A stretch of 64,000 bases of DNA from Lumbricus rubellus (taxonomy: Eukaryota; Annelida; Clitellata; Crassiclitellata; Lumbricidae), in assembly GCA_945859605.1 (NCBI GenBank), contig OX243820.1, positions 25,765,577-25,829,576 of the forward strand, in the 5' to 3' direction. Shown here in pieces: positions 48,401 through 54,400 of the stretch; position 1 is the stretch's first letter, and every line of letters starts with the position of its first letter. The translations under genes were made by a program, and so were the position numbers. The notes below the pieces were generated by a model, which saw nothing but the letters and a program-made list of their open reading frames with translations, was not told the DNA's origin and ran no database searches.

Positions 48401-51400
48401 TTGTCCTAACATTACGGTAATAATCTATCCAGATTTTATCCTTATCACAATTTTAAATCCTTTTTAATGATCATAACATGTTCCAATATCTCTGATAAAA
48501 TTTAATTCACAGGATGTGGACACTGCTATACTATACGTCAACAGCATTCTGTTGTAGCAAGAAGAAGACAAACATTAAATAATCCTTTGTTACACAGACA
48601 CATCCAAACACACACACACACACACAGACATGATTACATTGAAACACATACAGAAAGGCAGACAGACAAACAAATCCAGTCACATGGAAAAATATGAGAG
48701 ATAAGCAAATTTCATCAGCATTAGGAGATTTGGCCATCGCGGAAAACCGTTAATTTCTCTCGTCCTGGCATGCATCACGCAATATCCAACCGATGAATGA
48801 TAATCCATTCATCCGTGTACAATGTACATTTCATCATCTCATGGTGTGTACAACGTACATTTCATCATCTCATGGTGTGTACAATGTACATTTCATCATC
48901 TCATGGTGTGTACAATGTACATTTCATCATCATCTCATGGTAGCATGCGCTAATCCGGACAACACTCACACTCCAGCTTGTCCTCCGGTTGACCGGCCTC
49001 GAGAAGCGAAAGACAGCAGACGACATCCTTTAGGGAGATGAACCCCGTCCGTACGTCGGTGCTGCGTCGCCGTAGCAACGACCGACCCTTCTCCAAGAAC
49101 GGCTGCCGTAACCATGGCTCTGCGCCCTCTGTAAAAAAACACAAAAGCTATACAGATGTCTGGCTACGTACGAATACGATGCAACCATCCTTACGTGGAA
49201 GTAAAGTGGAAGTAATGCACTCCGTAAATGAATGCTTTTCGGGAAAAGAAAGACCTTGACTACTGCGAACGGTTATTGACCAAGCGGCGACTGACAGATG
49301 AGTCCTGGAAAAGCGCTTTTGCACGACACCACTCGGCACAAATGGTCTGGAACACCTTAAATTAACAGTGGGTATCAATGTATGTGCTGAAGCATTTGAG
49401 GCTAACAAAGGAAGAACCATCTATCGGTGGAATGTGGAATTAGCTGCCTTTTATTTTTATATTCACTGGCCTTCAGTTGCATCATGTATGTATGTAATGT
49501 ACATGTATGCCTGTAAAACACCGATGAACCAACCCTAGGCTACGAGTATTGATATCAGACACCATGGGGTGCAGTGGTGTAGAGGTAAGTTCGGTGCCTT
49601 GGAGCCAGAAGGCTGCTGGTTCAAATCCAACTCAAGCCATTGCGTAGGAACCCTGAGCAGGTCCTTCACTCACGAGTGCTCACGCTTCGGCACGAAACTC
49701 CGAATCAGTGTCCGTACTGTAGTCGGGAGCGCATCTGAGTATAAATCTTGAGGGCTGCTATAACAACTGCTCATACACACACACATCATAAAACCATTGA
49801 CTAATCAACTTGAATTCACTTCAGAACCGGGGGCTGCTGGGTAAAGAGGAGTCGACGATTGTTTATGAAAGTCTGAGATACGAGGAGCAGCGGTTGAAGG
49901 TGCGGGTAAACAGATTGCAAAGAGATGGACGGAACAGCATGTGTGGTAAGGCGTCAAAACAACAAATCCTAACCTGGAAGAATGGCACAGACAGTGGCAG
50001 TTGTTTCCTATTTCGTTAGGATGACGTGTGAGTGGAATACACAATGTATACAACTGTACATGCATACGTTTACATTTGTGGGGCGCGGTGGTGTAGTGGT
50101 GGCGTGGTTGCCTTGGAGCCGGAAGGTTCGAGGTTCGAATCCACCTCGCCGCGTAAGGACCTTGGGCAAGTCATTCACTCATAATTGCTCAGCGCTTCGG
50201 CGTGAAACTCCGATGCAGTGTCCGTTCTGCATTCTGGAGCGCCTCTGAGTAGATAGAGAGAGAGAGCTTGAAGGGGCCCTATAACAAGTGCACATACAAA
50301 CAAACAACCCATGCAGAGGTTAGACCGATAGAATGAGCTGCAAGAGATGCATAAATCGGTGCCATCGACAATGAGTTATTAACCTGCCTGCATTGTTTAT
50401 GATGCTCGTGATTGACTTCTGAGACAATGATCTTCGTCCGTTATCGACAACGCCCGTCTGCTTCCCCCCCACCTGCGACGACGACGACGTTTCGTTGTCT
50501 GGCACCATCGTCGCCGATGACGACGTCTCTGAAATTGGGTTCAGCGTCGGCGGCGCCGCAGGTCCTGCAACCAATCATAATACTCGCTTTTTAAGACAAT
50601 TACGATAGGCACAGGAAGAAAAAATGCTAAATGATCCTATAACAACTTTTTCTCGGATGTAGGGTCATCCATCTGGAATGTCCTCCATTCAAAGCTGCGT
50701 TTACTATATCTGATTAAATCAAACTTTGTGTCATAAATCTTGCAAGTCTGTTTTCTTTTGCCGTGGCTGAGAGCGCTCCTGAGTAGGTTTCTTGAAGGGG
50801 CACTACACAATACAAGTCCATAGAATGAATGAATGACTTCAGCACAAATGAATTCCCTTACAAGTTAGCAATTTTAAGCATGACTAGCAAGTGGAACAAG
50901 CCAAAACAGTTGCAATCTGAAGGTAGTGCTCACTTGTAGTACCTGCCTGCAGTACTCATTCATTGGCAGTACCTGCTTGCAGTACTCATTTGCAGTACTC
51001 ATTTGCAGTAATTGCATTTAGTACTCATCTGCAGTACTTGCCTGCAGTCCTCATTAGCAGTACTTGCATGCTGTATTCATTTGCAGTACTAGCCTTCAAA
51101 ACTCATTTACAGGACTTGATTGCAGTACTACTCATTTGCAAGTGTGATTCTTTTCCGAACTCATCTTCGCTGTGTCGATTTGCGTTCTAAATCTCAATGT
51201 TTCAATACCACCCCCACACAAGTCACACAAGTCACGTCATAACTGCGGCTCGATTACTTTTACTGAATAGACTGCGACACTTCCCTCCACCTACTCCTCG
51301 ATACCAAACATACAAACTGGGGAACGAAATGAATTTTCTGTCACACAAATCTCCTCCATCTTGTGCCTGGGACGAAAGCGCGCATTGACGGTCCGTGGGC

Positions 51401-54400
51401 AAACGGCTTTGTTGAATTCTCCTTTCACAAAAGGACCGACTGACTGACTGACCGCCTGCGCCTTTGTGAATACGCAGGCGGTGCTCCGTGTAAACTCGCG
51501 ATTGCTCACACGAAATAAATCAGAGCACACACAACAATATTTTATTGAGGTCAATCGAGCGCAGGTCTTTCTTTCATCGAGCGCAACGGTCATACATCTC
51601 TTTTTGAACGACGTCCGTGTTTATTATTATTGTCGAGCAATATTTACTTGTAGGAACATGCGGACATAATTATTCTTCTCACTGTCGCTTTCAATCGAGA
51701 AATCATTTTCGTTTTCATTGTTGTGAACTGCATTGTTTAACTTTCTCTCTCTCTCTCGTTGAAAATAATGAATGATTCTATTTTCTCAGTTTTGCAAAAA
51801 GCAGTTAAGTTCGCTGCATGACCTGGTCCGTTGGTTCTCTTCATTAATGAAATGTAAGACCTTTAAGTAAGTTTCAAGCAATGTCTTTTAAAGCAATAGA
51901 CCAATTGATCCCAAAAAGATGCGCTAGATTGTCCAGTGATGGTGCTTTCATAAGTAATCCCGGGATGGTGCTTTCCAGTGCTCAAAGTGTGGGAAAAGAA
52001 GTGCCTGGACGCCCCGTACCTTTCCAAAAGAAGTGCCTGGACGCCCCTTACCTTTCCAAGCTATGCTGACCAATAAGTGGCAGGATGGCGTTCAGATTTT
52101 AAAGTAAGTGCATGGACGCCGTCCATGACTGTCCAACCACACCTTAAGCCCTGGTGCTTTCATAGGTCACTAAATCCACTGATGATGCCTTTCATAGGTC
52201 ATTAGAATAAGCACTCTTAAAATCAAAAAAACGACAATAAATAGATCAAAATACTAAAACATTTATATTTTTAAATAACGTCCACAAATGCCTGCACTAA
52301 TAAAATACATACCAACATAATTATGTGTTAATTACATAACTGACAACTGATAAAATATTTGAGCACACACATCCATACCAGTTTTGCCTGGCTTCTTGAG
52401 AAAGGAGAGGAACAGATGGCGGCACAGGTCCTCAGGAACGTTGACAAGATACATGTTGATGAACTGGCAGAAACGACCAAAGTCAATTGCCTGCAAAGAA
52501 TTAACCACGAATGGCATGTATATGAATAATTAATTTATCAAACCGCCTTACACTTCGGAACACAGTCAACACATTAAAGTTGAAGAAAGCGTTTACAATG
52601 GTCGTCTAATAGCCTTTCTTGCTCAATCACCATTGAAATTTTCGCAAAATTCATACTTCCCATTAGACTTCAAAAGCGTCAAAATGGAAACAAGGGAATG
52701 CTACTATCACCTCAGATCTCTTTTGTTCAGTAACCATGCGACCTGGTGGCGGACCGGTAATGCGTCCGCTCACAGAGCGGGAGGTTGCGGGTTCGACTCC
52801 GGGTAACGACCTTGGGCAAGTTGTTTACGCACACGTGCCTCTGTCACCAAGCAGTATAATTTGGTACCGGCGTACGCTGGGAAGTAAACGGCAAGTCCTG
52901 CGATACGCTGGCCTCGTGTCCAGGACCTTGGGATTCGTCCATTGCTGGCTCAGGGCCATAGAAAAGGAGATGAGCGCCTCCCTATGTTCCTCATGGAACG
53001 GGATAGGACTTTACTTTTTTTACATTGAAATGGTCGCTAAATTCATACTTCCTATTATACTTCAGGAAGTGCGACAATCGAAACAAGAGAATGGTGTCAT
53101 CACCTCACAACACTCCAGTTCAACCGTCATCGAAATTACCACAAAATTAGCATTACCCATTAGAAAACGGTTGGCCATACATATAAAGATCAGATTTAAG
53201 ATTTAACAATTGCTAGCTTATCCGCAAATTGCAATACAGAGACTGAAAAAAACGTACATAAATACTACATATGCATTTACAAACAGCTGACTAATCTTGA
53301 TCTAATTGTGTCTTGGTCTTAGCGTAGCATCAGATGATACTATCTACATTTGACGTCCGCAGGAAAGATGTCATATATTACAGTGACAACTACTTAGACC
53401 AGAAATTAGTGTGTAAAAAATGAAAACAGCTGCAGGATTTAGTGCCATCAGAATCGGCATTTCTTTGCCAGCTCTGTCCATCAATTAGCGCCGATAAACC
53501 ACACCAGGATGAGGGAAAACACTACAACTTAGCCGAAGCCGTAATTAGTCGCAATGCTGTGAAAATGGCTCTGAATTGACCTGCAGTGAGCGTGAAAACT
53601 AAGAGACCAATAACTGCTTCGATGGTAAGAAACGAAGCCTCTTTGGCAACATTCAAGAACGTAATAAACACAGAGGAGGTGAGCAGCTACTAATGACGGT
53701 CTAACGCATACTGATTACTGACCCACCAATGTACTCTACTATTCCTCGTGTGGTTGGGCTGGGAGCGCCTCTGAGTAGGTTTCTTGAAGAGGTGTTATAT
53801 AAATTCTCGAAATGAATGGAATTAATCAATGAATTAATGAATGTAAACCATAAAACACCTGTCAAGCCAATCCCTCCATCTGACTGCATTATGCATGGGC
53901 TGTTTTGTCAGTTAGAAATTTGCTTGGTGTTGGCTCAAGCCTCAAAACACTCCCTATAAACCATAACATCCGCCTCCTCCCTCTCTCCCTCCCTCACACC
54001 TTCCCTCACTCTCTCCCTTCCTCACACCTTCCCTCCCTCTTTCCTCCTCTTCTCACCCACTGTACCATCAACAGCAGCAGCAGCAGTAGCCGCAACACCT
54101 GCATCATCACCCACGGGTATAGGTAAGTTTGAATAATAGATCCAGAATATGGGCACACGTTTGCATGTCTGTCACCAGAGTAAATGAAAAGGTGAGAACC
54201 CTGATTGGCCGGTTTCTAACAAAAATGTCCCACTGGACACATAGTAAAACAGCCTTTGCCTAGGTTGAGGGCTTAAAGTGAGACAGTCCTGACGGTCATG
54301 GACGGCGTCCAGGCATTTATTTTAAAATCTCTACATATGCCGTCCTGCCACTTATTTGGCGTGCACACCTGAAACGAGTATAGGGACATTCAAGCATTTC

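Noticed and set aside
52736..53206. A 156-residue frame with a close relative at 18066-18305
   Set aside because: The shared sequence is a tRNA-derived SINE body, so the similarity does not indicate a protein.
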